Shown here in pieces: positions 1-10,842 of a stretch of 64,000 bases of DNA (position 1 is the stretch's first letter; each line of letters opens with the position of its first letter). Made by a program: the position numbers and the translations under genes. This DNA comes from Acidobacteriota bacterium (GTDB taxonomy: Bacteria; Acidobacteriota; Terriglobia; Terriglobales; Acidobacteriaceae), in NCBI GenBank assembly GCA_018268895.1, contig JAFDVP010000009.1, positions 280,542-344,541 on the forward strand, given 5' to 3'. The notes under the pieces were generated by a model. That model saw only the letters and a list, made by a program, of their open reading frames with translations. It did not search any database and was not told the DNA's origin.

Positions 1-1
1 A

Positions 2-601
2 ATGAAGAAGACGATGTTGTTTGGTGCGCTGATACTGCTGGCGTCTGCCGGGTTTGCGCAGGAGAGCCGGCAGGATGCCAGCATAAGCGCAATCGGAGTA
101 TTTGCGCCGCAGGTGAATGGAAACGCGGTGCAGGCGAATGCATCGAGCACCATCGGATTTCTGGGCAGCTACCGCTATATGCTGACCCCGCGCAGCGCAC
201 TGGAGTTGAACTACTCCTTCGCGCAGTACTCCACCCGCTACAGCACGAGCTTTCTGCCGAACGTGCGCGTTCACACGCGCCAGCAGGAGATCACCGGCGC
301 CTATGTCTTCAACTTCCGCAGCTACAGAAACTTCAACCCGTTTCTGGAAGCTGGCGTAGGCGGCCTGATCTTTACGCCGATCCGCGACTACGGTTCGACA
401 ACCTTCGATACCAGGCAGAATACGAACATCGGCGCCTTGTTTGGTGGTGGCGTGGCCTATGAGCTTAGCCCAAGCTGGGATGTTCGCGTGCAGTATCGCG
501 GCTTCTTCGTCAAGACCCCGGACTTTGGCCTGACGAACTTCAAGACCAACCGCTGGGAGGTCATCTCTCTTCCCGCTGTTGGCGTTGCCTACCACTTCTA
601 A
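2..601 (+). CDS. Outer-membrane beta-barrel protein
   Basis: The 199-residue product starts with a typical signal peptide (MKKTMLFGALILL, cleavage near AGFAQ-ES). After it come alternating hydrophobic and polar strands rich in Tyr, Phe and Gly, ending in an aromatic (VGVAYHF). This pattern is that of small OmpA/OmpW-like eight-stranded barrels placed in the outer membrane. The C-terminal Phe fits recognition by the BAM complex. The ATG lies at the second base of the window, so its ribosome-binding site cannot be seen, but the signal peptide argues that the start is real. Two more barrels of similar size follow on the other strand. Ligand or function is unknown. Confidence 0.75.
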   Translation: MKKTMLFGALILLASAGFAQESRQDASISAIGVFAPQVNGNAVQANASSTIGFLGSYRYMLTPRSALELNYSFAQYSTRYSTSFLPNVRVHTRQQEITGAYVFNFRSYRNFNPFLEAGVGGLIFTPIRDYGSTTFDTRQNTNIGALFGGGVAYELSPSWDVRVQYRGFFVKTPDFGLTNFKTNRWEVISLPAVGVAYHF

Positions 602-623
602 CCAAAAAATCCTGCATACACAA

Positions 624-648
624 AAAGCCCCGGCTCGGCCGGGGCTTT
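624..648. terminator. Bidirectional hairpin terminator
   Basis: An 11-bp perfect GC-rich stem (624-634 with 638-648, loop TCG) is flanked by A-runs on the left and T-rich sequence on the right. It lies between two convergent barrel genes and can end transcription from both sides. Confidence 0.85.
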
Positions 649-672
649 GTATTTTGTATGTTGATAGCGCTT

Positions 673-1224
673 TTAGTGCGAGAGCTTGCCGGCACCGAAG
701 TGGTATGCAGCACCGATCGTGATGACGGAGGGAGTAAGTCCGTTCGGGGGGAAGCTCATCCACCGCTGATATTCATACTCAGCCCGCACATTGAGAAAGG
801 GCAGTGCCCTGTAATCCAGCCCAGCTCCCCCGGCGAGCATGTTGTAGGCAAGATTGGCGTACGTCTGGCCGTTCGAGGCGTAGTTGAAGACGCCCCGGCC
901 ATACATCAGCTTGAGATACGGCACGTAACGGTTGCGATAGACGCGCGAATATCTTCCACCGACCTCGTAGGTTTTTTCGTAGATATTGCTCTTGCCGTCC
1001 TTGAGAAAACGGAACTCGGCCTCCACGCCAAAGTGCTTGTAGAAGTCGAAGTCCACGTAGGCGGTCCCGCCGTTGACGCGATATGGGAGGTAGTCGGTAT
1101 TGGCATTGGAGATGCCCCCACCGATCTGCAGATCGCCGGAACGAGATGCCGTTGGCGAAGCCTGGGCGAGCAACATGGCCGGTGTTCCCAGCAGGCTGAC
1201 GGCGATAAGAATTCTCTTGAACAC
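673..1224 (-). CDS. Outer-membrane beta-barrel protein, paralogue 1
   Basis: The 183-residue product has a signal peptide (MFKRILIAVSLLGTPAMLLAQ) and then about eight amphipathic strands. It carries DLQIGGGISNANTDY near the mature N-terminus and ITIGAAYHFG near the end. It resembles the next gene on the same strand (1339-1881) in length and in shared segments: the GG-I-AN/GAGWSIASPDY start, H/GVE in the middle, and a closing PPNG-TP-ITIGAAY-type segment. The two are therefore probably tandem duplicates. A small outer-membrane barrel of unknown ligand is the best call. Confidence 0.75.
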   Translation of the reverse strand: MFKRILIAVSLLGTPAMLLAQASPTASRSGDLQIGGGISNANTDYLPYRVNGGTAYVDFDFYKHFGVEAEFRFLKDGKSNIYEKTYEVGGRYSRVYRNRYVPYLKLMYGRGVFNYASNGQTYANLAYNMLAGGAGLDYRALPFLNVRAEYEYQRWMSFPPNGLTPSVITIGAAYHFGAGKLSH

Positions 1225-1338
1225 TATTTCCCCCTGATACTGGCCCCAGACTCCTGAGGCAGGCCCGTAGCTCTTGAAAATGTAACAAACTGCTGAAAAG
1301 ACAAATGTTTTGTCCCTGTGGCGATCCTCCAGCTGCTA

Positions 1339-1881
1339 TCAAAAGGCATAGGCTGCTCCAAAGGTAAGCGCGAGAGGAGTAATCCCGTTCGTAGGGAATC
1401 CAGGCCACTTCTGGTACTCAAGATCAACGGCGCGGATATTCAGATGTGACCGGGCCCGGACATCGACTCCTCCGCCAAACGAATAGATCTTATAAGTGTA
1501 GGTGGCGGAAGGGGCAGAGTTATACAGGTAATGAAATCGCCCAAAGCCGGCCAGAGCTTTAGCGTAAGGATGGATACGGCCGTGGTGAAAGACGTATCGC
1601 GGTCCCACCAGGTACGAATCCTCACCGATGGTGGAAGGCGTCTTCAGGCTGATTCTGTGGACATCTCCTTCAACTCCCCAATGCCTGGTGAAATCGAAGG
1701 TCCCATAGATGGAAACTCCCTGAATTTTAGAAGGGCCATAGTCCGGAGAGGCGATGCTCCATCCGGCGCCTATCTGCGCGATCCCTCCGGCCCGGATCGC
1801 GGTCGGCACAGCCTGGGCATGGAACCAGTGTGCTGTTCCCAGCATCGTGGTGAGCAGGCCGGCTTGGATGTGACGCTTCAA
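1339..1881 (-). CDS. Outer-membrane beta-barrel protein, paralogue 2 (TTG start)
   Basis: An open frame extends further upstream, but its first 36 residues do not look like a protein N-terminus. Starting at TTG 1881 gives a signal peptide (MKRHIQAGLLTTMLG...FHAQA) and 180 residues, matching the 183-residue neighbour; GGAG lies about 10 nt upstream. The mature part has alternating strands, HWGVEGDVHR in the middle, and GITPLALTFGAAYAF at the C-terminus, where the neighbour has VITIGAAYHFG. It is probably a duplicated small barrel of the outer membrane. Confidence 0.7.
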   Translation of the reverse strand: MKRHIQAGLLTTMLGTAHWFHAQAVPTAIRAGGIAQIGAGWSIASPDYGPSKIQGVSIYGTFDFTRHWGVEGDVHRISLKTPSTIGEDSYLVGPRYVFHHGRIHPYAKALAGFGRFHYLYNSAPSATYTYKIYSFGGGVDVRARSHLNIRAVDLEYQKWPGFPTNGITPLALTFGAAYAF

Positions 1882-2004
1882 CTGACAGCAACTCCGAAGG
1901 ATATCGTTTTCAGGGTTTGGTGTAGAGAAGTGGCATGACGCTCTCTGCACGGTTATCGCGCGTGAGGCCCACCCGAAGGTCTGCTTCACGCGCGATAGCG
2001 GTTG

Positions 2005-3867
2005 TTAGTTTTGCGGCGGATTGGCCGGTGCGGCTTGAGCTGCTGGCGCTGCGGTATTTGCCGCCGGCTGCACGTCGGCCGGTGCCGGTGCCGCACCCGT
2101 AGCTGGTGCGGCAGCATCTGCTGGCGGCTTGTAGTAGGCCAGCTTGATATAGACAGGCTCCACCTCGAAGGGCATCTTGTCTGCCGGGGAGAGCAGCGGC
2201 TCGTAGGCCGAATGCAGCGTAATTACCTGGTCGGTCCAGGGATCGCGGCGGAGGAAGCTGGCCAGCGGCATGGCCGCCTGCTGCTTCAGGTCCTTCATGT
2301 CCAGCTTCGGCGATTTGGCCATCATGGCTGCGAGCCAGAAGGTCTGGTCGGTATCGCTCTTAACCAGTCCATCGCCGATCATCGGCTCGTTGAGGGCCTT
2401 GAGAGCCTTGACGCGCTGCTGGAGCTGTTGCAGATAGAGGCCAAAGTATTGCTGACCTCCCTCAAGCTCCTTGGCGCTGAGCAGCTCGATGGCTTTCTTT
2501 GCGGCAGCCGTATTGTCCGCATCGGTGTGGTGCATCGGAATGCGATTGAAGACCGAGGTGGTAGGGAAGAGCAGCCGGTCATTGAAGGCGTACTTCGTAT
2601 CGAGCCGGTGTCCAAGGATGATGTGAGCGATCTGGAAGGCGAGGAGCGCGTTCAGGTTGCCCATCTGCTGCGCGCCGTCCTGGCTGACGATGGCGGTGGT
2701 ATCGAGGAGGCTCTTGGAGATAATGATGGTGTTGCCGATGGCGATTGACTCCAGCGGCTCGGTCAGCAGCGTACGGCAGCGGATCGGGCGGGAGAGCGTG
2801 ATGTTGTTGTAGGCAAGGATGTTTCCGGCAAGCGCCTCGAGCGTCTTATCGAACTCGCTGGGGGCGTCGATCAGACCGGCCTGGAAGAGCCGCTCCACGA
2901 CGTTGTCCTCGGCCTGCTGCACCCATGCGCGTTGCGCACCGAGCGGGCTGACGTCCTGCGCCTCGTTGCTGACGTCGGTTGCGCCGACCACATCCATGGA
3001 GGTGTTTTCGGATTCCTTCTGCGGAACCTTCAGCACATATCCCCAGATATGGTTGATGGCCTTGAATTTAAGGGTCCGAGTGACGCTCTTGGAGTCGCTC
3101 TCTTCGACGTAGAACGAGGTCGGGAGCCAGAGGTCAGGCTGCACATTGGTGCGCCAGCTATCGAAGTGGTAGAACTCCTTGCTGTCCTTCTCGGTGCCGG
3201 CAAAATTGCCGTTGAAGCGGACAACATTGCCGCTACGGGTTTCAACCCAGATACGGCCGAAGAAGCGGCCATAGGCGCGCTTGCCACTGCTCGGCGTGAC
3301 GTCGAAGACGGCAGTGGGGGTGGTGCCCAGAAACTCATTGCGGACGTAGCCGAAGGCATAGTGCTGACGGTCGAAGTCGTTTGAATCCATCAGCAGCATC
3401 TGGATAAACCCGGCCTCGTTGAAGTTGAGGTGGAGGCTGCTTCCTAGGCCAGTGATCGCCGACAGGGAATTTTTGAAGAACCCAAGCTTGCCGCCGTTGG
3501 TCGTTCCCTCAGAGGTCGCCTTGTTGACCTGGTAGTTGTCGCTGCCAATGACCTTGCCGAACTCGACGCGGCTCAGATAATGCTGGTCGGATTCGGGAAC
3601 CTGGCCAAGCACATCGTCCGGTCGCATGTTCTGGATGTAGGTTTCAACCAGCGGCGCACGTTCCTTGACGGTTTTAACCACCTCTTTTTCACGCACAATG
3701 GCCTTGTCGATGAGCTGGTTCTGGCTCGCGGTGAGTTTGCGAGCCGGAAGGATGTCCTGATCCGTCTTCTTCTTTCCGAGCAGCGGAAGGCCATGCGCAG
3801 CCTGGGCCGTAAAACCGGTTGCTAGGAGTGCCAGTGTGATACCGGCGGCGGGGAGGTGGAATTTCAT
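2005..3867 (-). CDS. Exported M48-like protein with degenerate metal-binding motif
   Basis: The 620-residue protein has a signal peptide (MKFHLPAAGITLALLATGFTAQA) and a long N-terminal domain with no motif I recognise. Around residues 375-430 there is a segment resembling M48-type metallopeptidases (SIAIGNTIIISKSLLD, then a helix ending IAHIILGHRL). In active M48 enzymes that helix reads HExxH-IILGH; here the same positions read FQIAH, so the first zinc His and the catalytic Glu are replaced. The C-terminus is a 45-residue Ala/Pro-rich tail. It probably acts in the periplasm as a non-catalytic homologue. It sits upstream of a same-strand TonB-like gene's end with a 100-base gap. Family membership is inferred from motif spacing. 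Confidence 0.6.
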   Translation of the reverse strand: MKFHLPAAGITLALLATGFTAQAAHGLPLLGKKKTDQDILPARKLTASQNQLIDKAIVREKEVVKTVKERAPLVETYIQNMRPDDVLGQVPESDQHYLSRVEFGKVIGSDNYQVNKATSEGTTNGGKLGFFKNSLSAITGLGSSLHLNFNEAGFIQMLLMDSNDFDRQHYAFGYVRNEFLGTTPTAVFDVTPSSGKRAYGRFFGRIWVETRSGNVVRFNGNFAGTEKDSKEFYHFDSWRTNVQPDLWLPTSFYVEESDSKSVTRTLKFKAINHIWGYVLKVPQKESENTSMDVVGATDVSNEAQDVSPLGAQRAWVQQAEDNVVERLFQAGLIDAPSEFDKTLEALAGNILAYNNITLSRPIRCRTLLTEPLESIAIGNTIIISKSLLDTTAIVSQDGAQQMGNLNALLAFQIAHIILGHRLDTKYAFNDRLLFPTTSVFNRIPMHHTDADNTAAAKKAIELLSAKELEGGQQYFGLYLQQLQQRVKALKALNEPMIGDGLVKSDTDQTFWLAAMMAKSPKLDMKDLKQQAAMPLASFLRRDPWTDQVITLHSAYEPLLSPADKMPFEVEPVYIKLAYYKPPADAAAPATGAAPAPADVQPAANTAAPAAQAAPANPPQN

Positions 3868-3969
3868 GGTTCAAAGCTCCTGCGGTGACGTTTTGGTCAT
3901 CCTTGAGTTAAGTCTCAATGCTATTGACACATACATTGAAGCACAATGCGAAAGCTGAAAACAGGTAAC

Positions 3970-5055
3970 TTATCCGGCAAGCTGGAAGGCCACATTGACG
4001 ACGCCTTCCCAGTCGATCGGGTTTCCCGCAGCATCGGTTGCGGGGGAAAACCGTGTGGCCTCAACAGCCCGGATAGCCGAATCGCCAAGACCGTGACCCA
4101 GGTCGCTGGTCACTCCAAGTACGTGCACTGCCCCAGTGGCAGAGACGCGAAGCCTGACCGAGACGGTGCCTTCGATGTGCATTTTAATGGCCTCAGCCGT
4201 GTACTCCGGGCGGGGCTTGAAGAGCACCTTGGGGGCCTTCGCAACCGTCGCAGACGGCGCTGAGGGCCTGGGCATCGCGACCTGTTGCGTCTGGCCCAGG
4301 TTGACTGGCCCAGCCACGCGGCCGGGGGCATTCATCGGGCCGGTTCCGCCAGTTACGCCAAGCTTGACGCCTTGCACTGCGTGAGCGCCGTTGCCAGCCA
4401 TGTTCTGGCTGTTGGGCGAGCCGGAGCCGAGATGAACGGAGGTAGCTGCCGGGCCCGAGCCGGAGTTCGAGGCGGGCATTCCCGCCATGCCGCGCTGGCC
4501 CAGGTTGACAGCCGCTGTGGTGGGACGGTTCGACGGGGCAATGGGGTTGTTGGTCTGTCCGAGTGCGACGGGCGCGGGATGCTGCGAGTTGTTGACGACG
4601 GACGCAGCCTCCGCATGAGCGAGTGAGACGACCTTCGGCGCGGGAGGAGCGATGACCTGCTTCGGGGGAGCCGGCAGAACAACAGGGGCCGGCTGCGCCA
4701 TCTTGATCTCAGGCAGCTTTGGCGGCTCCGGAACCTTGATGTCCGGCATCTTGATCTTGGGGGGCTCAACCTTCACGACCGGGACTGGCGGCAACGGCTT
4801 GGGAATGATCTTCGGCTTGATCGGCTCAACTTCCTTGGGAAGGGGCGCGATGCTGATCTCGGTCAGCTTGTTGCGCTTGTCCATCGTTTTTTTAGCGGCT
4901 GCGCCAACGATGCAGACAATAATTGCGATGATGATATTGAGCGTAACGGAGGTGAAGAGCGAACCCTTGCTCTGATTCCCGTCATTGAGTACGCCGAAGT
5001 GGGCGAACTGCATATTCGGGGGGGTGGGGTCGTCGGTGCGAAGTGGCTTAGCCAT
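3970..5055 (-). CDS. TonB-family energy-transducing protein
   Basis: The 361-residue protein has an N-terminal cytoplasmic part, one membrane anchor near residues 38-54 (TLNIIIAIIVCIVGAAA), a Pro/Lys-rich periplasm-spanning stretch (repeated PP, IKP and VPEPPK motifs, residues 70-130), a Gln/Asn/Gly-rich linker with repeated VNLGQ-type segments, and a C-terminal TonB domain (VLFKPRPEYTAEAIK, then GTVSVRLRVSATG, ending VNVAFQL). Such proteins transmit proton-motive energy to outer-membrane receptors. No ExbB/ExbD gene is adjacent. The ATG is followed by a plausible N-terminus; the upstream 367 bases are shared with galE, which points the other way. Confidence 0.85.
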   Translation of the reverse strand: MAKPLRTDDPTPPNMQFAHFGVLNDGNQSKGSLFTSVTLNIIIAIIVCIVGAAAKKTMDKRNKLTEISIAPLPKEVEPIKPKIIPKPLPPVPVVKVEPPKIKMPDIKVPEPPKLPEIKMAQPAPVVLPAPPKQVIAPPAPKVVSLAHAEAASVVNNSQHPAPVALGQTNNPIAPSNRPTTAAVNLGQRGMAGMPASNSGSGPAATSVHLGSGSPNSQNMAGNGAHAVQGVKLGVTGGTGPMNAPGRVAGPVNLGQTQQVAMPRPSAPSATVAKAPKVLFKPRPEYTAEAIKMHIEGTVSVRLRVSATGAVHVLGVTSDLGHGLGDSAIRAVEATRFSPATDAAGNPIDWEGVVNVAFQLAG

Positions 5056-5422
5056 AAAAAAGTCCTTAGTCGCCGCCTCTCAGGGGAGGCGGAAGATTAA
5101 GACCAGTCCAGTAACAAATTCTGAACCGGTTTCCGGGAAACGTGGACCCCTCAAAGGGAGTTCCTTTCGAGCGGATGGCCAGGGCCAGCCAACTCGGTGC
5201 AACAATATCGACGACGGCTTTTCAGACGATCGCCGCTCAGCTTACTCAAGACAGACGGGAAGAGTTGCGCAAAAGGTTGCAGCAGGGCCATGCAATTGGG
5301 AGTCCATTCCAGTCTCTCAGCCGGGGCTCTGCCAATCCACTACTGCAAGTATAGTGCCGCAACGGCACCTGCTTGACACTGGTACTTTCGTGGTACGCAT
5401 TGGAACTGACAAGGAGCTTGGA
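5056..5422. other. Intergenic region between tonB-like gene and galE
   Basis: This 367-base gap separates divergent genes and should hold both promoters. The best galE promoter candidate I see is TTGACA at 5373-5378 with a weak TACGCA at 5394-5399 (15-bp spacer). The galE ribosome-binding site AAGGAG is at 5411-5416. A possible 70-codon ORF is listed separately. Confidence 0.4.
5142..5354 (+). CDS. Possible small protein upstream of galE
   Basis: A GTG-initiated 70-codon frame lies in the tonB-galE gap. The product contains a plausible soluble helix (QTIAAQLTQDRREELRKRL) and has balanced composition, unlike the Arg/Ser-rich shadow frames nearby. An inner ATG at 5175 would give 59 residues. 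There is no strong ribosome-binding site and I do not recognise a family, so the call is weak. Confidence 0.25.
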   Translation: MDPSKGVPFERMARASQLGATISTTAFQTIAAQLTQDRREELRKRLQQGHAIGSPFQSLSRGSANPLLQV

Positions 5423-6391
5423 ATGAACATCTTAGTGACAGGCGGCGCGGGTTATATCGGAGGTACCGTAACCCGGCTCCTGCTGGATGCAGGCCATAAG
5501 GTAACGGTCTTCGATAATTTTTGCCACAGTAAGCCCGAAGCCCTGGCCGCAGCGGCCTCGCTGGTTGAGGGTGATCTGGCGGACCGCTCCCTGGTCGAAG
5601 CGACCCTTCGCGAGGGGCAGTTTGATGGCGTGATGCACTTTGCCGCGTTGATTGAAGCGGGCGAGAGCATGAAGGTCCCGGAGCTGTACTTTCGCAATAA
5701 CACGATGTCGACGCTAACCCTGTTGGAGGCGATGCTGGCGACCGGGCACGACAAGCTGGTCTTCAGCTCGACGGCGGCGTGTTATGGCGAGCCGCTGAGT
5801 ACGCCGATTACAGAGGACGCGCGGCTTTTACCCACGAATGCTTATGGCGAGAGCAAGCTGCTGGTGGAGCAGATGCTGACCTGGATGAACCGCATTCATA
5901 GCTTCCGGTATGCCAGTCTTCGTTACTTCAACGTTGCGGGGGCGATTGAAGGCTACGGCGAGGCGCACGAACCCGAGTCGCACCTGATACCGCTTATTCT
6001 GGATGTTGCGATGGGGCGTCGCGCGAATATCAAGATCTTTGGTACGGACTACCCGACGAAGGACGGGACATGCGTCCGCGATTACATCCATGTCCGCGAC
6101 CTTGCCGAGGCGCACTTCCTCGCGCTCGCGGCGCTGAAGGACCGCGAGCGTCTGATCTACAACGTCGGCAATGGACACGGGTTCACCGTGCGCGAGGTGA
6201 TCGACTCGGTGCAGCGCGTGACTGGCAAGCCGATTATGGTCGAGGAGCTTGACCGCAGGCCCGGCGATCCCGCAGTGCTGGTCGCAAGCTCGGAGAAGAT
6301 CAAGGCAGAGTTGGGCTGGCAGCCGAAGTTTGGCGATCTGGACGCGATCATCTCCAGCGCATGGCAGTGGCACCAGAAGCGGTACGCATAA
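5423..6391 (+). CDS. galE: UDP-glucose 4-epimerase
   Basis: GalE interconverts UDP-glucose and UDP-galactose in the cytoplasm with bound NAD, feeding galactose use and envelope polysaccharides. The 322-residue product starts with the Rossmann motif GGAGYIGG (residues 7-14), has the catalytic Ser/Thr segment SSTAACYGEP near residue 115, and the YGESK active-site Tyr-x-x-x-Lys near residue 141. Length matches short-chain epimerases. The frame is open far upstream, but ATG 5423 has AAGGAG six bases before it and begins directly with the NAD-binding strand (MNILVTGG). Galactose or another nucleotide sugar could be the true substrate; the family is clear. Confidence 0.9.
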   Translation: MNILVTGGAGYIGGTVTRLLLDAGHKVTVFDNFCHSKPEALAAAASLVEGDLADRSLVEATLREGQFDGVMHFAALIEAGESMKVPELYFRNNTMSTLTLLEAMLATGHDKLVFSSTAACYGEPLSTPITEDARLLPTNAYGESKLLVEQMLTWMNRIHSFRYASLRYFNVAGAIEGYGEAHEPESHLIPLILDVAMGRRANIKIFGTDYPTKDGTCVRDYIHVRDLAEAHFLALAALKDRERLIYNVGNGHGFTVREVIDSVQRVTGKPIMVEELDRRPGDPAVLVASSEKIKAELGWQPKFGDLDAIISSAWQWHQKRYA

Positions 6392-6445
6392 GCAAAGAGA
6401 CACACGGGTCGCAGCCGGCCACGGATTCGCGAAAGGAGCATTTCT

Positions 6446-7021
6446 TTGATCGAGAGCATGTTTCATCTGCACCTTCCGCTGCTGGAGAAGGTCCTGCGGC
6501 CCGTGATCGTTTATCTCTGCCTCATCGTCTTTCTGCGTATCTTCGGCAAGCGGGAGCTGGCGCAACTGAATCCTTTCGACCTGGTTGTTCTGCTGTGTCT
6601 TTCGAACACGGTGCAGAACTCGATCATCGGTGACGACAACACGGTTTCCGGCGGAATCATCGGCGTGCTTTCATTGCTGACGATCAACTACCTGCTGACG
6701 CGTCTGCTGTACCGGCTTCCCAGGATCAACAAGGCGCTTGAGGGCAGTGAGACAGTGCTGATCCGCAACGGAGAGGTGGACTGGGAGGCGATGAAGAAGG
6801 AGGCGCTGACCGAGATTGAGCTGAAGACGGTGCTGCACAAGCAGGGTCTCGGCGATTACGCAGAGGTGAAGCGATGCGTTCTGGAGCCGAGCGGAAACTT
6901 CTACGTGGAGCAGGCAGATCCGCTGCTGGGAGGGCGTCAGCGCAGGGAGATTTTGCGGGACATTCAAGCCCTTACGGCAGAGGTGAAGGAGCTGAAGGCG
7001 CTGCTGGCCGCGCGGAGCTGA
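6446..7021 (+). CDS. DUF421 (YetF-type) membrane protein
   Basis: The 191-residue protein has two to three N-terminal membrane helices (VIVYLCLIVFLRIFGKRELAQ; DLVVLLCLSNTVQNSI; GGIIGVLSLLTINYLL) and then a small cytoplasmic domain (residues 95-165) with the DUF421 landmarks ETVLIRNGEVDWEAM and SGNFYVEQ. The TTG start is supported by AAAGGAG at 6432-6438, seven bases upstream. Family function is poorly defined; Bacillus YetF-type proteins are linked to spore or membrane physiology. Its stop lies four bases from the end of a convergent small membrane protein gene. Confidence 0.85.
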   Translation: MIESMFHLHLPLLEKVLRPVIVYLCLIVFLRIFGKRELAQLNPFDLVVLLCLSNTVQNSIIGDDNTVSGGIIGVLSLLTINYLLTRLLYRLPRINKALEGSETVLIRNGEVDWEAMKKEALTEIELKTVLHKQGLGDYAEVKRCVLEPSGNFYVEQADPLLGGRQRREILRDIQALTAEVKELKALLAARS

Positions 7022-7025
7022 GGCT

Positions 7026-7229
7026 TCAGGTTTGCGGTGGCTTTCCACTCAGCTTCTGGAGCGCGGCGCGATAGCGCTCTGGAGGCTCGTCCATCTGCGA
7101 TTCGCGGACCGCAGCCCGGTAACCGCCCATGTAGATCGAGTACATCACCGCGAGCGCACAGCCCACTCCAAAAGCAAAGCCAAAGAAGAAGCCGAAGCCG
7201 GCGGACCAGAAGAGAGTGGTGGAGTTCAT
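7026..7229 (-). CDS. Small single-pass membrane protein
   Basis: The 67-residue product has one strongly hydrophobic Gly/Phe-rich helix (residues 6-32, LFWSAGFGFFFGFAFGVGCA and on to Ala/Val) and a short charged C-terminal tail (RYRAALQKLSGKPPQT). It is convergent with the DUF421 gene, with a four-base gap. Composition and topology look real, but I recognise no family and no strong ribosome-binding site decides the start. Confidence 0.55.
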   Translation of the reverse strand: MNSTTLFWSAGFGFFFGFAFGVGCALAVMYSIYMGGYRAAVRESQMDEPPERYRAALQKLSGKPPQT

Positions 7230-7269
7230 GCTGGTGCGATTGTAGTGGCTCCCCGGTGCAAGCTGCCGC

Positions 7270-7320
7270 GCGAACTACAGGGATTCTTCCCCTCCGCTTC
7301 GCTCGAGGGTCAGAATGACG
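7270..7320. repeat. Intergenic repeat, family 2 copy
   Basis: The 20 bases at 7270-7289 are identical to 41854-41873, and both copies end in TCAGAATGACG (7310-7320 and 41883-41893). Between them lies an inverted CTTCGCTCGAG-type segment. It resembles small palindromic intergenic repeats scattered through acidobacterial genomes. Confidence 0.7.
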
Positions 7321-7392
7321 AGCGATGTTTCTCTTCGGCCGGTCAAAGAGGGCTTTTGTGCCATCATAGTGGGCAAAGGACAGGTGACCTGA

Positions 7393-8715
7393 ATGGGACT
7401 GCAACGTGTGCTGCTGGGATGGTGCGTGCTTTCGGCGTCGGCTATGGCGCAGAATGTGACGTCGTTCGTTGACCAGCATCTGCCTGGTCTGGTGACGACC
7501 TACAAGACGCTCCATGCCGCACCCGAGCTCTCGCACCACGAGGAGAAGACCTCGATGTTTCTGGCCGCGGAGCTGCGCAAGGCCGGGTACACCGTGACGG
7601 AGCGGGTGGGCCGCTACTACGATGGCTCCCAGGCTTATGGCGTGGTCGGCATCCTGAAGAATGGCGCGGGGCCGATGCTGCTGATTCGTGCGGATATGGA
7701 TGCGCTGCCGGTCACGGAGGCCACGGGGCTTCCGTATGCCAGCAAGGTGCGCTCTACCAATCCCGCAGGCCAGGAGGTGGGGGTGATGCACGCCTGCGGC
7801 CACGACATTCACGTGACGGCGATGGTGGGTGTGGCCCGCGCCATGGCCGCGCTCAAGGGCCAGTGGCACGGCACGCTGATGTTGGTGGGCCAGCCGAGCG
7901 AGGAGACGATCGACGGCGCGAAGGCCATGATGGACGACCACCTCTACGAGCGCTTTGGCAAACCCGATATGGCAATTGCGCTGCACGACGCGGCCTTTTC
8001 CGCGGGCCAGGTCGCCGTGGTTCCGGGGCCGGCGCTGGCGAGCTCCACCTCGATCGACGTTGTCATGCGCGGCATCGGCAGCCACGGCTCGGCGCCCGAG
8101 GCGGGGAAGGACCCGATCATGATGGCCGGCGAGTTCATTACGCAGGTCCAGACGGTCGTCAGCCGCTCGGTGCCTCCACAGCAGCCTGCGGTCATCACCG
8201 TCGGGCAGATCCATGGCGGCACCAAGCGCAATATCATTCCCGACGAGGTGAAGATGGAGCTGTCGACCCGCGCCTATAGCGAAGAGGTGCGGCAGACCAT
8301 CATCGAGGGAGTGAAGCGCACGGCGAAGGGCGTCGCCATCGCAGCCGGAGTTCCCGAGGACAGGATGCCGATTGTGACCGTGCTGGAGCACGAGTCGACC
8401 CCGGCGACGATCAACGACCCTGCGTTGTCCAGCCGGTTGCAGAAGTTGTTTGTTGCGAAGCTGGGCAAGGAACGCGTCATCGAGGTCAAGCCGATCATGG
8501 GGAGCGAGGACTTCGGCTTCTTCGGCGATGGGGGAAAGGTCCCATACGTCATCTTCTGGCTTGGGGCGGACGACCCGCAGCAGGTTGCCGAATATCGGAG
8601 CAAGGGGATGCAACTGCCTTCGCTGCACTCGGACCACTTTGCACCTCTGCCGGAACCGGCATTGAAGACGGGCGTTACCGCGATGACCGATGCCGCTATC
8701 GATCTGCTGCAATAA
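7393..8715 (+). CDS. Exported M20 family metallo-amidohydrolase
   Basis: The 440-residue protein belongs to the M20D group (hippurate hydrolase / N-acyl-amino-acid amidohydrolase). It has an N-terminal signal peptide (MGLQRVLLGWCVLSASAMAQ), the first metal motif LIRADMDALPV near residue 105, HACGHDIHVT near residue 135, a Glu pair in GQPSEE near residue 164, a dimerisation insert (IDVVMRGIGSHGSAPE), and the last metal-site segment MGSEDFGFF near residue 370. All expected metal ligands are visible. It should hydrolyse N-acyl amino acids or small peptides in the periplasm. It is transcribed alone, with a short repeat element upstream. Confidence 0.85.
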   Translation: MGLQRVLLGWCVLSASAMAQNVTSFVDQHLPGLVTTYKTLHAAPELSHHEEKTSMFLAAELRKAGYTVTERVGRYYDGSQAYGVVGILKNGAGPMLLIRADMDALPVTEATGLPYASKVRSTNPAGQEVGVMHACGHDIHVTAMVGVARAMAALKGQWHGTLMLVGQPSEETIDGAKAMMDDHLYERFGKPDMAIALHDAAFSAGQVAVVPGPALASSTSIDVVMRGIGSHGSAPEAGKDPIMMAGEFITQVQTVVSRSVPPQQPAVITVGQIHGGTKRNIIPDEVKMELSTRAYSEEVRQTIIEGVKRTAKGVAIAAGVPEDRMPIVTVLEHESTPATINDPALSSRLQKLFVAKLGKERVIEVKPIMGSEDFGFFGDGGKVPYVIFWLGADDPQQVAEYRSKGMQLPSLHSDHFAPLPEPALKTGVTAMTDAAIDLLQ

Positions 8716-8810
8716 AATGTCCATTATTTCGTTTCATCGTCTAGGACGTTTGCCCGTCGTGCGAGCCGTAGCGTAACGTTTATGTTGGAAAAATAAACGG
8801 AGGGTCGTAC

Positions 8811-10787
<1,977 letters not shown>

Positions 10788-10806
10788 GAGATAACGCAGG
10801 TAAGAG

Positions 10807-10842
10807 AGCGCGGCACGAGAATCTCGTGCCGCGCTTGTTTTT
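10807..10842. terminator. Bidirectional terminator between acs and histidine kinase
   Basis: A perfect 13-bp stem (10807-10819 with 10823-10835, loop AAT) is followed by TGTTTTT. It lies in the gap between two convergent genes, and the T-run abuts the stop codon of the minus-strand gene. Confidence 0.9.

Noticed and set aside
6964..8724. 586-codon minus-strand frame opposite the M20 gene
   Set aside because: Low-complexity Arg/His/Leu product without motifs; the plus-strand reading has a signal peptide and all metal ligands.
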